The notes: generated by a model from the letters alone, not told the origin. A stretch of DNA of 64,000 nt from Deinococcus sp. Leaf326 (GCF_001424185.1 NZ_LMOM01000076.1:147060-211059), one strand, 5' to 3'. Positions 41,198 through 52,372 are shown, counted from the first letter of the stretch. A program made the numbers and translations.

Positions 41198-42544
41198 TCA
41201 ATCCGCTGCCACCGCTGCGCCGATCATCTCGTCCACCAGGGCCAGCGCCTCCTCGTACACGTCCAGGCCGTGATCCAGCTCCTCTTTGGTCACCACCAGC
41301 GGCGGGCACACCCACAGGAAATTGAAGCGGCTGTAGGCGTACACGAACCTGCTCTTGATGTGCGCGGCCAGGCGCGCCATCTCGGGCGAGGTGCCGTTGA
41401 AGGGGGCCAGCGGCTCTTTCGTCTTCTTGTCCTTCACGAGTTCCAGCACGCTGAACAGCCCGATGTAGCGCACGTCCCCCACGCAGGCATACTTGCGCTT
41501 CATGGCTTCCAGGCGCTCGCCGAGGTGCTGGCCCATCTCCAGCGTGTGCTCGAAGAGCTTTTCCTCCTCGTAGACCTTGAGGTTGGCGATGGCCGCCGCG
41601 AGGCTCACGGGGTGGCCGCTGTAGGTCAGGCCGCCCGCCAGGAAGTGGTTCTCGAAGTAGTCGGCGATCTTCTGGTTGACGATCACGGCGCCCAGCGGCA
41701 TGTAGCCGCTCGTCAGGCCCTTGGCGCAGGTGACGATGTCGGGCACGATCCCGTAGTGCTGCGTCGCCAGCCACTTGCCCGTGCGCCCGAACCCGCTCAT
41801 GACCTCGTCGTCGATGAGGAGGATGCCGTACTTGTCGAGCAGTGCCCGCAGCCGGGGGTAGTAGCTGTCCGGCGGAATGAGCAGGCCGTTGCTGCCCGTG
41901 ATGCCCTCGACTAGCATCGCCGCGATGGTGTGCGGTCCCTCCATCTGGATGACTTCCTCGATGTGGGTGATGCAGCCGTCCTCCCAGGCTTCGGCCGTGC
42001 CGCCCATCGGCGGGCGGTACATGTACGGGTCGAACACCCGCACGATGCCGGGAATGCCCGGTTCGACCGGCCAGCGGCGCGGGTCGCCCGAGGCAGACAT
42101 GGAGCCCATCGTCGCGCCGTGGTAGCTGCGGTAGCGCGTGATGATCTTGTCGCGGCCCGTATAGAGCCTGGCCATCTTGATGGCGTTCTCGTTGGCCTCG
42201 CTGCCGCCCAGCGTGAAGAAGCTCTTGGCGAGGCCCGTCACCTCGGCCAGTTTCCTGCCCAGTTCGGCGCGCACGTCGGTGGCAAAACTCGGCCCGGCGA
42301 AACACATCGTGTCCACCTGGTCCTTGATCGCCTGGAGCACCTTCGGATGCTGGTGGCCCACGTTGATGTTGATGAGCTGAGAAGAAAAGTCGAGCCAGGT
42401 GTTCCCGTCGCCGTCGAAGAAGTGGCTGCCCTTGCCCCCGACCATATGGATGGGGTTGGTCTGGGCCTGGGCGCTCCACGAAAAGAGGGTGTAGTCGCGG
42501 TTGTCCTGAATGACCTGCGGGCTGTCCGGGTGTGCGTCGGGCAT
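41198..42544 (-). CDS. Class III PLP-dependent aminotransferase (omega-amino acid:pyruvate type)
   Basis: 448 residues. PLP Lys275 (CAKGLTSGYMPLGA), the LIDDEVMSGFGRTGK motif and TLGGSEANENAIKMAR are typical of class III enzymes acting on omega-amino acids such as beta-alanine or taurine. CCAGGAGGTT precedes the ATG at 42544, deciding against a longer frame to 42721. First gene of a coupled unit with the zinc-ribbon and MMSDH genes, so beta-alanine is the most sensible donor, giving malonate semialdehyde. Confidence 0.92.
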   Translation of the reverse strand: MPDAHPDSPQVIQDNRDYTLFSWSAQAQTNPIHMVGGKGSHFFDGDGNTWLDFSSQLININVGHQHPKVLQAIKDQVDTMCFAGPSFATDVRAELGRKLAEVTGLAKSFFTLGGSEANENAIKMARLYTGRDKIITRYRSYHGATMGSMSASGDPRRWPVEPGIPGIVRVFDPYMYRPPMGGTAEAWEDGCITHIEEVIQMEGPHTIAAMLVEGITGSNGLLIPPDSYYPRLRALLDKYGILLIDDEVMSGFGRTGKWLATQHYGIVPDIVTCAKGLTSGYMPLGAVIVNQKIADYFENHFLAGGLTYSGHPVSLAAAIANLKVYEEEKLFEHTLEMGQHLGERLEAMKRKYACVGDVRYIGLFSVLELVKDKKTKEPLAPFNGTSPEMARLAAHIKSRFVYAYSRFNFLWVCPPLVVTKEELDHGLDVYEEALALVDEMIGAAVAAD

Positions 42545-42654
42545 GGCAAACCTCCTGGCTGGGCCTTCCTGTCTGGTGTGGAGAACTGCGCCCAGTGTAA
42601 GTTTCCCGGCCCCCGCCGCGTAAGAGACAGGGTGTCCAGTCAGGGGGGGGCCAG

Positions 42655-43338
42655 TCAGGTGGCCGGGGGAGGCGGGGATGCCGGGCCGCGCCAGCGCCGC
42701 CAGCCCTGCCACAGGCCCCAAAGCAGGGCTACGCCCAGAGCGGCCCCCAGCAGGTCAGTCTCGGCACGGCGGGCGAGGACCAGTAGCGCCGCGCCGAACT
42801 TCCACAGGCCGTACTGCCACACAAGGACGTGCAGCAGTGCCCCCAGCAGACTGAACAGGGCGAAGCGGCCGAAAGGGTAGCCCAGCGGCGCCGCCGACCA
42901 GGTGACCGGGGTGCGCAGCGACCCCACCGTGCGGCTCACGATCACCAGCCCGCCGCCGTGGCGTGCCAGCAGCCCACGTATCCGCTCGCCCTCCAGCCGC
43001 TCGCGCCAGCGTGGGGGCAGCCGCCGCATCCCCGAGCGCCCGAAGGCGTAGCCCGCCAGGCTGCCCAGCCAGTTGCCCAGTACGCCCCAAAGCGCCGCCT
43101 CGGCAAAGGTGGTGTGCCCTGCCTCAATCAGGCCCGCCTGCGCCAACATGGGCAGGATGCCCGGTACCCCCGGCACCCCTGCGCCCTCGACGAACATAAG
43201 CAGCAGGGTCGCGGCATTCAGCCAGGCCGGGTCCAGGGCACTCAGCCACGCGGGGACGGCGGGGACCGCTGTGACGGTGGCAGCCGTGGCCGCCGCCGTC
43301 AGCAGCAGCCCCGGCTCTCCCAGGCCGCCCAGGATCAA
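42655..43338 (-). CDS. DedA-family (VTT domain) membrane protein
   Basis: 227 residues, about five hydrophobic segments. [39 protein letters not shown] and [32 protein letters not shown] match the DedA/SNARE-associated family, linked to lipid scrambling and envelope homeostasis. The predicted start is TTG overlapping the deacetylase stop (TTGA), so expression is coupled. A later start is possible. Confidence 0.85.
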   Translation of the reverse strand: MILGGLGEPGLLLTAAATAATVTAVPAVPAWLSALDPAWLNAATLLLMFVEGAGVPGVPGILPMLAQAGLIEAGHTTFAEAALWGVLGNWLGSLAGYAFGRSGMRRLPPRWRERLEGERIRGLLARHGGGLVIVSRTVGSLRTPVTWSAAPLGYPFGRFALFSLLGALLHVLVWQYGLWKFGAALLVLARRAETDLLGAALGVALLWGLWQGWRRWRGPASPPPPAT

Positions 43339-44579
43339 CGCGGGACCACCATCTCCCCGACAGTGGTCAGGGCGACGCCGCGCTCACGGGCCACCCGCAG
43401 GAACCCGCGCAGCACGTCAATGGCCTCGGGCGCGTTGTCGTGCTGCAGCACGATGCCGCCGGGGCGCAGGTGTGAGACCAGCCGTGACTCGACCACCGCA
43501 TCACCGGGGTTGTCGAAGTCGCCGGGGTCGTCCGTCCAGAAGGTCGTGATCAGTCCTTCCTGACGGGCGACCTGCAAGGTCAGAGGCGAGTAGTCGCCGC
43601 CGGGCGGCCGGAAGTAACGTACCGGCTGCCCGGTCACGGCCGAGATGGCGGTGTTGGCCTGCGCGAGTTCGGCCTGCACCTGGGCCGGACTCAGGCCCGG
43701 CAGCCGGACGTGGTGGTAGGTGTGGTTGCCGACCTCGTGGCCCTGCGCCACCATGTCACGCACGAAGTAGGGGTAGGCCACCGCGTTGCGGCCGATGACG
43801 AACAGGGTCGCCCGGACACCGGCGCGGCGCAGCAGGTCGAGCAGCAGCGGCTCGTACAGGGGGTGCGGCGCGTCGTCGAAGGTCAGGGCGGCCACGCGGC
43901 GGTTCGTCGGACCCCGGAACAGCAGGCCGTCCCGCTCGCCGCCGCGCGACTGCGAGACGCTCTGGGTCAGGCTCTGGCGCAGCCGCTCGGAGGCGCTGCC
44001 GAAAAAAGTCAGGGCGTCCTCGCGGACCCGCGCGACCACCGTGGGCGGGATGGTGGCTGGCGTGCCGCCCTCGTATACGCGGTCGTAACTCCCCTGATCC
44101 TGCGCGTAGGCCCGGAAGTCGGCCAGCCGGGCACGCGGCACCGACGCCGTGAACAGCGGCAGCGGTCCGCCGAAGCCCCCATAGGTAGCGCGGTCATATA
44201 CGCTGACGTCCACCTCGCTCAGTTCAGGGCGGGCGGCCAGGGCGCGCGAGGCGACCTCCAGCGCCAGGGCCCGGCGGCGCGCCAGGGTCTGGTCGCTTGC
44301 TGGCAGCAACGCGACGGCGTGCGCGACCTCGATGAAGCCGTTGCCCCGGTACTCCAGCCGTTCGAGTTCGGCGATGGCTGGCGAGAGGGTCAGCCTGGGC
44401 AGCGTCTCAGCCGGACGTGCGCCGGGCGCCAGAGGTTGTACCTCGCCGGGCACATTGTCTAGGGCACTTGTAGACCCGGCCGCAGGTGCGTGCACCTGGG
44501 GCAGTGGGGCTGTACCGCCCTGCGCGCCTGCGATGGACACGCTCAGGACAAGCATGGCGAGGAGGGGAGAGACTCTCAT
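43335..44579 (-). CDS. Polysaccharide deacetylase (NodB domain, CE4)
   Basis: 414 residues with a signal peptide (1-19). The C-terminal NodB domain begins at [10 protein letters not shown] and carries [11 protein letters not shown] and [10 protein letters not shown], the metal and catalytic motifs of carbohydrate esterase 4, which removes acetyl groups from chitin, peptidoglycan or related polymers. The N-terminal 200 residues have no recognised domain. The start at 44579 precedes the signal peptide. Confidence 0.9.
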   Translation of the reverse strand: MRVSPLLAMLVLSVSIAGAQGGTAPLPQVHAPAAGSTSALDNVPGEVQPLAPGARPAETLPRLTLSPAIAELERLEYRGNGFIEVAHAVALLPASDQTLARRRALALEVASRALAARPELSEVDVSVYDRATYGGFGGPLPLFTASVPRARLADFRAYAQDQGSYDRVYEGGTPATIPPTVVARVREDALTFFGSASERLRQSLTQSVSQSRGGERDGLLFRGPTNRRVAALTFDDAPHPLYEPLLLDLLRRAGVRATLFVIGRNAVAYPYFVRDMVAQGHEVGNHTYHHVRLPGLSPAQVQAELAQANTAISAVTGQPVRYFRPPGGDYSPLTLQVARQEGLITTFWTDDPGDFDNPGDAVVESRLVSHLRPGGIVLQHDNAPEAIDVLRGFLRVARERGVALTTVGEMVVPR

Positions 44580-44878
44580 GCCCGACACGATAGAAGAGCG
44601 GAGGCGCCCCTCCGATGAAGCCGCAGCTGACCGAAAGTCTGGATAACGGGTGGTCCGGGCCGTTTCCCCCAAAGCGTGAGCCTCTCATGAGGGCGCTTGG
44701 CCCGCTTCACATGTCTTCCCTCAATCCTCTCAAGGCGTTCCCGGCCCGGAGCAGATGTGATGCTCGGCGGCGGCGGCGATAGTCGAGGCCGTGCGTGGGC
44801 ACCCGGCCCGCCGAAGTCTGTCGTCCCGGCTCGACGCCCCTCGACCTCGCCCCCGTGCGGGGCCTTCAAGGAGAAGCG

Positions 44879-45775
44879 ATGTTCTACCACGACAACAAGT
44901 TGCAGTACCCCGTGCGTGTGGATACCCCCAGTCCCGTCTTCGCCAAGATGCTGCAGCAGGCCATAGGCGGCGTCGAGGGTGAGATCCGGGTGTGCCTGCA
45001 GTATCTGTTTCAGTCCTTCGGGTCGCGCGGCCCGACCAAATACCGCGACATGCTCATGGAGACCGGCACCGAGGAACTCGCCCACATCCAGATGCTCGCC
45101 ACGGCGGTCGCCCTGAACCTCGAAGGGTCGCCTGCGAGTGTGCAGGCGGCGGCGGCCCGCGAGAACCCCATGGTTGCGGCCGTGATGGGCGGTATGGAGC
45201 CCCGGCAGTTCCTCTCGGCCGGGATGGCCGCGCTTGCGGCCGACGCCAACGGGGTGCCCTTCAACGGGTCGCACGTCTATGCCAGCGGCAACATCGTGGC
45301 CGATATGTACAGCAACGTGGCGGCCGAGGCGACGGGCCGGGTGCTCGCCTGCCGCCTCTTCGACATGACCGATGACCCCGGCATGAAGGACATGCTGCGT
45401 TACCTGATCGCCCGTGACACCATGCACCAGCAGCAGTGGCTGGCGGTCATCGAGGAACTCGGCGGCCAGCAGGCCAACCTGCCCGTTCCCAACAGCTTCG
45501 ACCAGGATCAGGAGCTTCTGGAGGTGAGCTACGACTTCTTCGCCACCGGCATAGACGGGATCGAGCCACCGTCCGGTCGCTGGACGAGCGGGCCGTCGCT
45601 GGACGGCAAGGGCGAATACCGTGTGCGCCGCGCGGTGCCCTTCGGTGAGGAACCGAAACTCGCCCCCCCCATGCCCTCGGGCTACGCCCAGAGTCAGCAG
45701 ATGATGCCGGGTGCAGTGGACGCGACCGCGGAAACCACCATCACCGGCCGTGTGGACGAGAGCCGGGGCCTGTAG
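44879..45775 (+). CDS. Manganese (non-haem) catalase
   Basis: 298 residues. Di-manganese ligands are in the expected places: Glu35 (GEIRVCLQYLFQ), Glu66 and His69 (EELAHIQML), Glu150 (AAEATGR) and His183 (RDTMHQQQW). It decomposes hydrogen peroxide without haem, which fits an oxidant-resistant organism. AAGGAG 5 nt before the ATG at 44879 fixes the start. It ends before a strong hairpin. Confidence 0.95.
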   Translation: MFYHDNKLQYPVRVDTPSPVFAKMLQQAIGGVEGEIRVCLQYLFQSFGSRGPTKYRDMLMETGTEELAHIQMLATAVALNLEGSPASVQAAAARENPMVAAVMGGMEPRQFLSAGMAALAADANGVPFNGSHVYASGNIVADMYSNVAAEATGRVLACRLFDMTDDPGMKDMLRYLIARDTMHQQQWLAVIEELGGQQANLPVPNSFDQDQELLEVSYDFFATGIDGIEPPSGRWTSGPSLDGKGEYRVRRAVPFGEEPKLAPPMPSGYAQSQQMMPGAVDATAETTITGRVDESRGL

Positions 45776-45800
45776 GAACTGCACAGGCAAGCCTGCATGA

Positions 45801-45836
45801 AGGCGGCCGCCGATCTCAGCAGATCGGCGGCCGCCT
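45801..45836. terminator. Strong bidirectional terminator hairpin
   Basis: A perfect 16-bp stem (45801-45816 with 45821-45836) and CAGC loop between the convergent catalase and APC-permease genes. No clear T run, so it may act through structure or from both sides. Confidence 0.7.
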
Positions 45837-45854
45837 CTGTCCTGCGCCCTCTCC

Positions 45855-47810
45855 TCAGCCCCCGACGTGGACGATGGGGCGGCGGTCGCGGTCCGGCTCG
45901 GCGCGGCGCAGGATCTCGCGGGTCAGGGGCGGCACGTCTCCCCGGCCGCCGATTAGGAAGTCGAACAAGAGGTGGAGTGGGCTCTCCTCGGTCCAGCGCA
46001 TATAGACCTGGGGCGGCGCGCCCCTGCCACTACCGCGCAGGTGCAGCATCACGGCGGCGATGGTGTTCGGTACGCTCGATCCACGCGCGCGCAGTACGCC
46101 GTAGCGCCCGACCCGCAGGCCCGTCACCTCGACCACGTCGGTGAATTCGCTCGCGTCGTCGATCTCGACCTCCAGAAAGACGAAGGGGTCCTCGTCGGGC
46201 AGGTGAACCATCTGGCGCACCCGCAGTTCCTGTTTCTGGTACTCGGCGGTGGTCGAGCGCCCCGGATGGTGCGATACGAGCCGCAGCGGCCGGATCGGAA
46301 ACTGCGCGAGCAGTTCGTGCGCCGCCGCGTCGAGTTGAACGCTGCTCACGCGCAGTTCGAAGGATCGGGTGATGCGCGACGAGACGCTTACGGCCAGGAT
46401 GCCCGCCACGAATAGCAGCGCGATCCACAGGCCCTGGGGATTGTCCACGATGGTCACGCCCAGGGTGTAGACGAAGATCAGGCTGATGAAGCCGAACATC
46501 CACTTCATCCGGTGCTGGCCCTGACGCGCCGCCGCGAGGGTCACGGCGATGGCCGCCGAGGTCATCATGGCCAGGACCCCGGTCGCGTACGCCGCCGCCT
46601 GCGCGTCCACACTCGCGCGGAAGGCCAGCGTGACCCCCACGGCCAGCAGGAGGTACACGAGCACCAGGGGCCGGTGGGCGCGGCTCCACTCGGGGGCCAT
46701 GCCGTAGCGGGGCAGGTAGCGGGGCACGATGTTGAGCAGGCCGGCCATCGCCGAAGCCCCAGCGAACCACAGGATGGTGATGGTGGACAGGTCATACACG
46801 GTCCCAAAGATCTCGCCCAGGTGCTCGTGCGCGAGGTAGGCCAGTGCCCGCCCGTTCGCCTCTCCCTCCGGCGCGAAGGCGGCGGCTGGGATGAGCAGGG
46901 TGGTGACGAGGCTGCTGGCCAGCAGGTAGAAGCTCATGATGAGCGCCGCCGTCGTGAGCAACTTCTTGCCGTTGCGGATACGGCCGGTGGGCTGCGCCTC
47001 GGTGTCGCCGGGATCGCCTTTGATCAGCGGCATGACCACCACCCCGGTTTCGAAGCCGGAGAGGCCCAGGGCCAGTTTGGGGAACACCAGCAGCGCCGCC
47101 CCGATCAGGGCCAGGGGCGTGTCGAAGGACTGCCACAGCGCCGTCTGCCAGTCAAAGGCGAGTTGTGGTTGCTGGAGGATCAGCGCAGCTCCGTCCCCGA
47201 TGACCACGAGGCTCAGGCTCAGGTAGCTGATCACGAGGACTACGGCGATGCCGATGGCCTCCTTGAATCCCCGCAAGAAGACGGCGCCCAACAGGGCCAG
47301 CAGCGCCAGAGTGATGCCGATTTCGTGCCCGCCCAGCCACGTGTTGAGCAGCGGGTTCTCCGCGAGGTGGGCGGCGGCGTCGGCAGCCGAGAGTGTCATG
47401 GTGATGATGAAGCCGGTCGCCACGAAGCCCAGCAGCGACAGCACCAGGAATTTGCTGGGCCAGTAGCTGAGCAGCCGTTCGAGCATGCTGATCGAACCGT
47501 CGCCGTGTGAACTCTGCTCGGCCACCCGGCGGTACATGGGCAGCGCGCCGAACAGGGTCACGAGCACGAGGACCAGCGTCGCCAGCGGCGCGACCGCCCC
47601 GGCCGCCAGCGCGGCGATGCCCGGCTGGTAGCCCAGCGTCGAGAAATAGTCCACGCCGGTCAGGCACATGACCTTCCACCAGGGCTGAGTGTGGTGCTGG
47701 TTCTGCGCCTGCTGTTCGCCTTCGTAGAAGCCCTGCTCCTGTCTGGAATCGTCGTGCAGCAGCCAGCGGACCAGGGAAGCGCGCCAGGGGGGCAGAGGAG
47801 TGGAAGCCAT
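45855..47810 (-). CDS. APC-superfamily permease with C-terminal cytoplasmic domain
   Basis: 651 residues. After a short hydrophilic N-terminus, [27 protein letters not shown] begins a set of 11-12 helices with [15 protein letters not shown], the APC signature region, then a C-terminal soluble domain of about 170 residues (from about residue 480, [21 protein letters not shown]). It resembles amino-acid or KUP-type potassium permeases; the transported solute is not clear. Confidence 0.85.
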   Translation of the reverse strand: MASTPLPPWRASLVRWLLHDDSRQEQGFYEGEQQAQNQHHTQPWWKVMCLTGVDYFSTLGYQPGIAALAAGAVAPLATLVLVLVTLFGALPMYRRVAEQSSHGDGSISMLERLLSYWPSKFLVLSLLGFVATGFIITMTLSAADAAAHLAENPLLNTWLGGHEIGITLALLALLGAVFLRGFKEAIGIAVVLVISYLSLSLVVIGDGAALILQQPQLAFDWQTALWQSFDTPLALIGAALLVFPKLALGLSGFETGVVVMPLIKGDPGDTEAQPTGRIRNGKKLLTTAALIMSFYLLASSLVTTLLIPAAAFAPEGEANGRALAYLAHEHLGEIFGTVYDLSTITILWFAGASAMAGLLNIVPRYLPRYGMAPEWSRAHRPLVLVYLLLAVGVTLAFRASVDAQAAAYATGVLAMMTSAAIAVTLAAARQGQHRMKWMFGFISLIFVYTLGVTIVDNPQGLWIALLFVAGILAVSVSSRITRSFELRVSSVQLDAAAHELLAQFPIRPLRLVSHHPGRSTTAEYQKQELRVRQMVHLPDEDPFVFLEVEIDDASEFTDVVEVTGLRVGRYGVLRARGSSVPNTIAAVMLHLRGSGRGAPPQVYMRWTEESPLHLLFDFLIGGRGDVPPLTREILRRAEPDRDRRPIVHVGG

Positions 47811-47893
47811 ATCGCGCGTCAGTATGCGCGCTGCGCCTCCCCGAGTTGACGATCAGGTGGGATGTTCGCTGGGATTCTCCTCTGGGACGCCAG

Positions 47894-47931
47894 AATGGCG
47901 ACGGTGGACTTCAGGGTCCACCGTCGCCATT
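47894..47931. terminator. Hairpin terminator between APC permease and protease genes
   Basis: A perfect 16-bp stem (47894-47909 with 47916-47931) and TTCAGG loop. It lies 30 nt after the protease stop on the minus strand and ends in ATTTT on the plus strand. Confidence 0.65.
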
Positions 47932-47960
47932 TTGCCCTGTGTTTTAGAGGAAGGTCAGCT

Positions 47961-49208
47961 TCAGAAGCTCAGGGTGTAGAGGAGCTTGTCGGGGCTGCCG
48001 TTCTCGCTAGTCACCACACCGTTGGTGGTGGTGTTCAGGATGGTCGTCCGGGCGCTGCTGGCGCTGATGCCCGTGTTGCCCTGAAGGAGCAGGGCCACGG
48101 CGCCGGCCACGTGGGGCGTCGCCATGCTCGTACCGCTGATGGTGTTGCTGGCGGTCGTGCTGCCGATCCAGGCGCTCGTGATATCGCTGCCGGGGGCGAA
48201 GAGATCCACGCAGGAGCCGTAATTGCTGTAGCTGGCGCGCACGTCGCTGCGTGTGGTGGCGCCTACGGTAATCACACCACTGCCGCTGGCGCGTGCCGGG
48301 CTGACGTTGCAGGCGTTCTGGTTCTCGTTCCCGGCGGCGACTACCATCACGAGGCCCCGGCTGCCTGCATTGTTTACGGCGTCATCCACGGCCGAGCTGG
48401 CTGGGCCGCCCAGGCTCATGTTGGCGACGGCCGTGGCGCTGCCTTTGTTGCTCAGTGCCCAGTTGATGCCGCTGATGACCCCGGAGTTTGTGCCTGAGCC
48501 GCTACAGTCCAGCACCTTCACGGCGACCAGGCTCGCGCCCTTGGCTACGCCCCAGGTCGAGGAGCCGACTGTGCCGGCGACGTGGGTTCCGTGGCCCTGA
48601 CAGTCGGTGTTGCGGCCGTCGCCTGTGGTGTTCGTGCCCCACACCGCGCGCCCGCCGAAGCTGGTATGCGAGGTGTTGATGCCCGTATCGATGATGTACG
48701 CCTTCACGCCCGAGCCGGTCTTGTTGTAGACGTAGGTTCCGCTCAGGGGCAGATTGCGCTGGTCGATGCGGTCCAGGCCCCAGGTGGCGCCCGACTGGGT
48801 GGCGTTGGCGTACATCATGCCGTCCTGCTCGACGTACTCGACATTGGTGTTGGCACGTAGCTTGTCCACGTTCTGGGTGCTGAGCTTGGCCGCGAAGCCC
48901 TCAATAGCTTGCCCGTACACGCTTAGGACCGTAATGCCCTGCGGGTCCAGCCCCAGGCTGCCGATCAGGCCGCCGGCACTCTGGGCGCTCAGGTTATTTT
49001 GGGTGCCTTCCTTGAGGACCACGATGTACTGTCCGGCGATGGCGCTGGGATTGTCGGTCCCGCGCAGGGGGGCGAGCCCGTTCTCGGTCGGTGCGCTGCC
49101 CTGCAGGGGTGACTGTGCAGGCGATTGGGCTGTGGGCGTGGTCGAAGTTCCGCAGGCGGCGAGGGCGAGGGAAAGGGCCAAAACACCGGTAGTCAGACGT
49201 GCGTTCAT
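47961..49208 (-). CDS. Subtilisin-like serine protease (S8, proteinase K/aqualysin type), lipoprotein
   Basis: 415 residues. Signal with lipobox LAAC (Cys19), an I9 inhibitor propeptide (about 57-135, YIVVLKEG to VEYVEQDG), then the catalytic triad Asp174 (YIIDTGI), His206 (GHGTHVAG) and Ser361 ([12 protein letters not shown]). It should be a cell-surface or secreted endopeptidase activated by propeptide cleavage. AGGAGG precedes the ATG at 49208. Confidence 0.93.
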   Translation of the reverse strand: MNARLTTGVLALSLALAACGTSTTPTAQSPAQSPLQGSAPTENGLAPLRGTDNPSAIAGQYIVVLKEGTQNNLSAQSAGGLIGSLGLDPQGITVLSVYGQAIEGFAAKLSTQNVDKLRANTNVEYVEQDGMMYANATQSGATWGLDRIDQRNLPLSGTYVYNKTGSGVKAYIIDTGINTSHTSFGGRAVWGTNTTGDGRNTDCQGHGTHVAGTVGSSTWGVAKGASLVAVKVLDCSGSGTNSGVISGINWALSNKGSATAVANMSLGGPASSAVDDAVNNAGSRGLVMVVAAGNENQNACNVSPARASGSGVITVGATTRSDVRASYSNYGSCVDLFAPGSDITSAWIGSTTASNTISGTSMATPHVAGAVALLLQGNTGISASSARTTILNTTTNGVVTSENGSPDKLLYTLSF

Positions 49209-50441
49209 GGGAAACCTCCTGGGAATGTCCTCAACATCGGCCATGGGTCCAGGGCAGCCAAGAGGCGTGAGGGCGCGCTCATAGGCGGTACTGGGCCGGG
49301 GCTACATCGACGTTTTGGAACTGGGCCGAGCATAACGGAGTGCCCAGTCGCTACCAAATTGCGCAATAGCGCCGAGGTATTTCCTCAACATGAAAAGATG
49401 TTGTACAGATGCATGAAGAGTGCCTGCCGCGGTGAAAAGCACTGGCAGTTTTCTGTCTATACAACTAGATGATTGTTGCCAACATGGGGCAACAGAGTTG
49501 CTTAGCATTGTTAGGGTGCGCATCTGTGTTGTCGGTGTAAGATTATTTATTGCTAAGTGGATATTTTTCATCTACTAATACTGGCAAACGCTAGGAATGT
49601 TGGGGAGAGTGATTGTGGGAGACCCGTTGTCCTTAAATTTGTGATGAAAAGGGAAGGCGCGCTTTCATCTCTTTCCCATTGCTTTCTCTGTCTGTGAGGC
49701 CAGGGGAACCAGTAGCTATAAACTCTCCTATGTTATAATTAAATTTATATGAGATAAATGTCAACACTTACTGTCATTATTCATGCTTTAGCCTAGGCCC
49801 GCGCGTATAGCTGTTTACAGGTCCACCAAATTACCGGGTAAGAAATTCAGACACTTAGTATAGGTGTGGGGCAAATCTTACTCCACTAGAAACAGAATAT
49901 GACTATCTGTATCTCATATAAATTTAATTAACCTAATACCCCAGAGAAAAGTTTGGCCCCCTCAATCTCACCCACCAAGAACCACACCGTACAGCTGGGT
50001 CGATAGTCTCCGGACCCTTGCACACGCACCAACTATCACAAAAGAAAGAGTACGGGTCATATCAAAGCTACCTGGGTATCTCACAGGGAGACTCTCTAGG
50101 TAACCAACACCCTACCTACAGAGAAAGTAACTGAGTTCCCCACATCGCTTTCCAATGAGGCCGACTTAAGAGCCCCCTCATGCCCTGGTGAATTTGGCAC
50201 AAGAGCATGAGAGATGTCCGCAAACCTGAGAACCACCTGATCCTCCGATACTGCTTTCGGTGAATCTGACCGAGCCGCCCAGGCAACTAGCACTCGCCGG
50301 GTAAGCATATGGAGAGGCAGACCCATTCCTCTCTAGATGAGGGCGTTTTCTCCCACTCTCCTCTCTGAATGCCAATCGACCTTTGCGGTTCGTGGTGACC
50401 CTTTGTGTGCGCCCAACGCAACCCCGCCTTCTGGAGGCCCT
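49209..50441. other. AT-rich gene desert (1.2 kb)
   Basis: No gene is supported here. The GC content drops sharply between about 49350 and 50150 relative to the flanks. It contains an inverted-repeat element at 49736-49930. The stretch may be decayed acquired DNA or a regulatory/structural region. Confidence 0.55.
49736..49930. repeat. MITE-like element with 21-bp terminal inverted repeats
   Basis: A 21-bp arm at 49736-49756 (core AAATTTATATGAGATA) is perfectly repeated in inverse orientation at 49910-49930, 153 bp apart, with no ORF between. TA dinucleotides lie at both outer ends, compatible with TA target duplication as in IS630/Tc1-type elements, though they could be part of the repeat. 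Confidence 0.6.
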
Positions 50442-50639
50442 ATGAAACTTTCCAACCTGTTCTACGTCCTGGGATTCGCTTCCGTCGCCCTGAGTGCAAG
50501 CCAGTACCTCGGCAGCGGCAAAGCCGATCACGAACGTGACGGCCTGTTCGTCGGCCACTGGGCACCCACCTTCCTAATTCTCGGCAAGATCGCAGAGGAC
50601 CGTGAGCGTCGGGGCGAGCATCCTCTCAAAGCCAACTGA
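50442..50639 (+). CDS. Small hypothetical membrane-anchored protein
   Basis: 65 residues: one N-terminal hydrophobic segment (LFYVLGFASVALSASQYL) followed by a polar part with a second weak hydrophobic stretch (GHWAPTFLILGKIA) and an ERRGEHPLK tail. CTGGAGG upstream supports the ATG at 50442. No family recognised. It is followed by another small gene 59 bp downstream. Confidence 0.7.
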   Translation: MKLSNLFYVLGFASVALSASQYLGSGKADHERDGLFVGHWAPTFLILGKIAEDRERRGEHPLKAN

Positions 50640-50698
50640 GCTGGAGGTTGACGGCAGGTGGCCCCTATTCCGGCCAGGCACATGGGAAGGAGCAGGTC

Positions 50699-50902
50699 AT
50701 GAACGAAGTGGTCTCGGGTCTGCCGATCATCTGTGCTGACGACCTCATCCACGGCTACGCCGAGGGTATAGAACGTGACTACCTCCTGACCACGCCGTTC
50801 GGAGATGGTCACCGTCATTTCATCCCTATCGAGGTTATTGAGCAGGTCGGTGACGCGGTATACCTCAAGGTCACGCCCGAGGAGTTGCTGCGACTGTTCT
50901 GA
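50699..50902 (+). CDS. Small PRC-barrel/DUF2171-like protein
   Basis: 67 residues. The segment GDGHRHFIPIEVIEQVGDAVYLKVT resembles the C-terminal half of DUF2171/PRC-barrel proteins (a substrate-like His-rich turn followed by IPxxxIxxVGDxVYL). AAGGAG before the ATG at 50699 fixes the start. Cytoplasmic; role unknown. Confidence 0.65.
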   Translation: MNEVVSGLPIICADDLIHGYAEGIERDYLLTTPFGDGHRHFIPIEVIEQVGDAVYLKVTPEELLRLF

Positions 50903-51755
50903 TCCTGGAAAGGTGACCTCTTCAAGACACGACTTTCCTAGACCCGCCAAGCAGCTCAGGCCGACAGGCCAATATCCGCCAGTGAGCTATTTTCCTCTAA
51001 GGACTTCTGCCACCGAGGCCTGCTTACTGGGTGATACACAGAGCCCAAACCACCAACTTGAGCTGCTTCTACAGGCAGGGCCGACTGGTCCTGCCTTCCC
51101 ACTATGTGTGCCAGCGTGTGTCAAGCTCAACACCCCAAAGGCCTCTCAATACCGCCTAGCTAACAGTTGCACCTCAGACTTCCTGACCCCTCTAGAGACG
51201 TGTGGCTTTTCAGTACGCCGTCAGACCCTCCTGTTGGGCAAAGGCGTAAATTCTCCCTGTCCCAGTCGGTGTGCGGGAGAACTGGACCCTGAGCTGCGAC
51301 TGACACATCGCGGATGTCCTGAAAAGGAAAGCCACACAGACCAGCGACAAGCCGTAAGTGGAGACAACCACAGGTGCACTACTCAGCCTAGATCTACGGG
51401 GGCCGAGCCTGCCACATTTTCTGGCAGGCTCGGCCCCTTCGTCGTAAGCGGTTGCACTTCCTATCCCAAAGGAGGTCCGACCGTACCAGACGGCATGAAA
51501 CGCTCCAGCTGGTTCCACATTATGCGGCCGCCGAGATGAATAACGCTCCGTTAACGCGCATGTCTTACATTAATGTCACAGCAGACAAATCTTAAGAGAA
51601 CGTGGGAGTGCCCAGACAGCGCCTGCTGAAGTTTTTCCCTGGACGGGAGAAGGAGTCGAGACGTACCAGACGAGTTCGCAGCTACTCAGCCGATATCTAC
51701 CGACCATACGTCATCAGGCTTTGCCCATGAGAGACATGGGAAAAGGGGAGTACAA
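50903..51755. other. Intergenic, no gene seen
   Basis: 853 bp without a supportable gene. It contains a strong hairpin at 51399-51437 not attached to any gene, and the promoter region of the pilus operon near its right end. Confidence 0.5.
51399..51437 (+). terminator. Orphan terminator-like hairpin
   Basis: A perfect 16-bp stem (51399-51414 with 51422-51437) with a CATTTTC loop. The nearest upstream gene ends about 500 nt away, so it may end a long 3' region or a small RNA. Confidence 0.5.
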
Positions 51756-52301
51756 ATGAAGCGCACTGCACTGCTGGCCACCGCTGTCCTGCTCGGCACC
51801 ACCGCTACCGCTGCCAACGTCACAGGGAAGCAGACCACGCCCTTGACCCTCCAAGTCAACAACTTCTGCGTCATGGCCTACACCAACCCCGAGTACAACG
51901 GGAGCGCGGGCCTGGACAAGACCTACGAGACCCTCAACCTGGGCACCATCAACGCCGTCACGAACAACACCGTGAGCGACAAGATGGTCATGGCCGTCGA
52001 CTGCAACAAGGACACCGTGCTGAACATCGTCACCCCCGAGTCGGTCACCCTGACCAATCAGAAGGGCGACACGATCATGATCAAGAAGGACGTGGCCTGG
52101 AGCCCCGAAAACCCCTTCACCATGTCGTTCAGCAACGGCGCCAGCCGCGTTCCCGACTACGGTCTCGGCGGCTACCAGTACTACGAACTGCTGGCCAGCT
52201 TCAAGGTCGGCGGCGCCGGCACGGGTGCCAACCGCGCCTGGTCGGTCCCCGGCGGACTGTACAAGGGCGACCTGGTCGTCAACTTCAACTACGACGAGTA
52301 A
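51756..52301 (+). CDS. Spore-coat-U-like pilin, probable major subunit
   Basis: 181 residues with a signal peptide (1-19). The mature part begins with TPLTLQVNNFCVM and has a second Cys (AVDCNKD) that would form the usual SCPU disulfide; the last strand ends FNYDE. It is the first gene of the chaperone-usher locus and a terminator directly after it suggests high, partly separate expression, as expected for a main pilin. AAAAGGGGAG precedes the ATG. Confidence 0.8.
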   Translation: MKRTALLATAVLLGTTATAANVTGKQTTPLTLQVNNFCVMAYTNPEYNGSAGLDKTYETLNLGTINAVTNNTVSDKMVMAVDCNKDTVLNIVTPESVTLTNQKGDTIMIKKDVAWSPENPFTMSFSNGASRVPDYGLGGYQYYELLASFKVGGAGTGANRAWSVPGGLYKGDLVVNFNYDE

Positions 52302-52314
52302 ACTTCCCTCCTTC

Positions 52315-52348
52315 CAGGCAACCCGGCCGCGCGGCGGTGGGTTGCCTG
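52315..52348 (+). terminator. Attenuating terminator inside the pilus operon
   Basis: A perfect 10-bp stem CAGGCAACCC / GGGTTGCCTG (52315-52324 with 52339-52348) followed by TTTGTG. Partial read-through would give much more pilin than chaperone and usher. Confidence 0.75.
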
Positions 52349-52372
52349 TTTGTGCCCTGAGGTGACCCCGGA

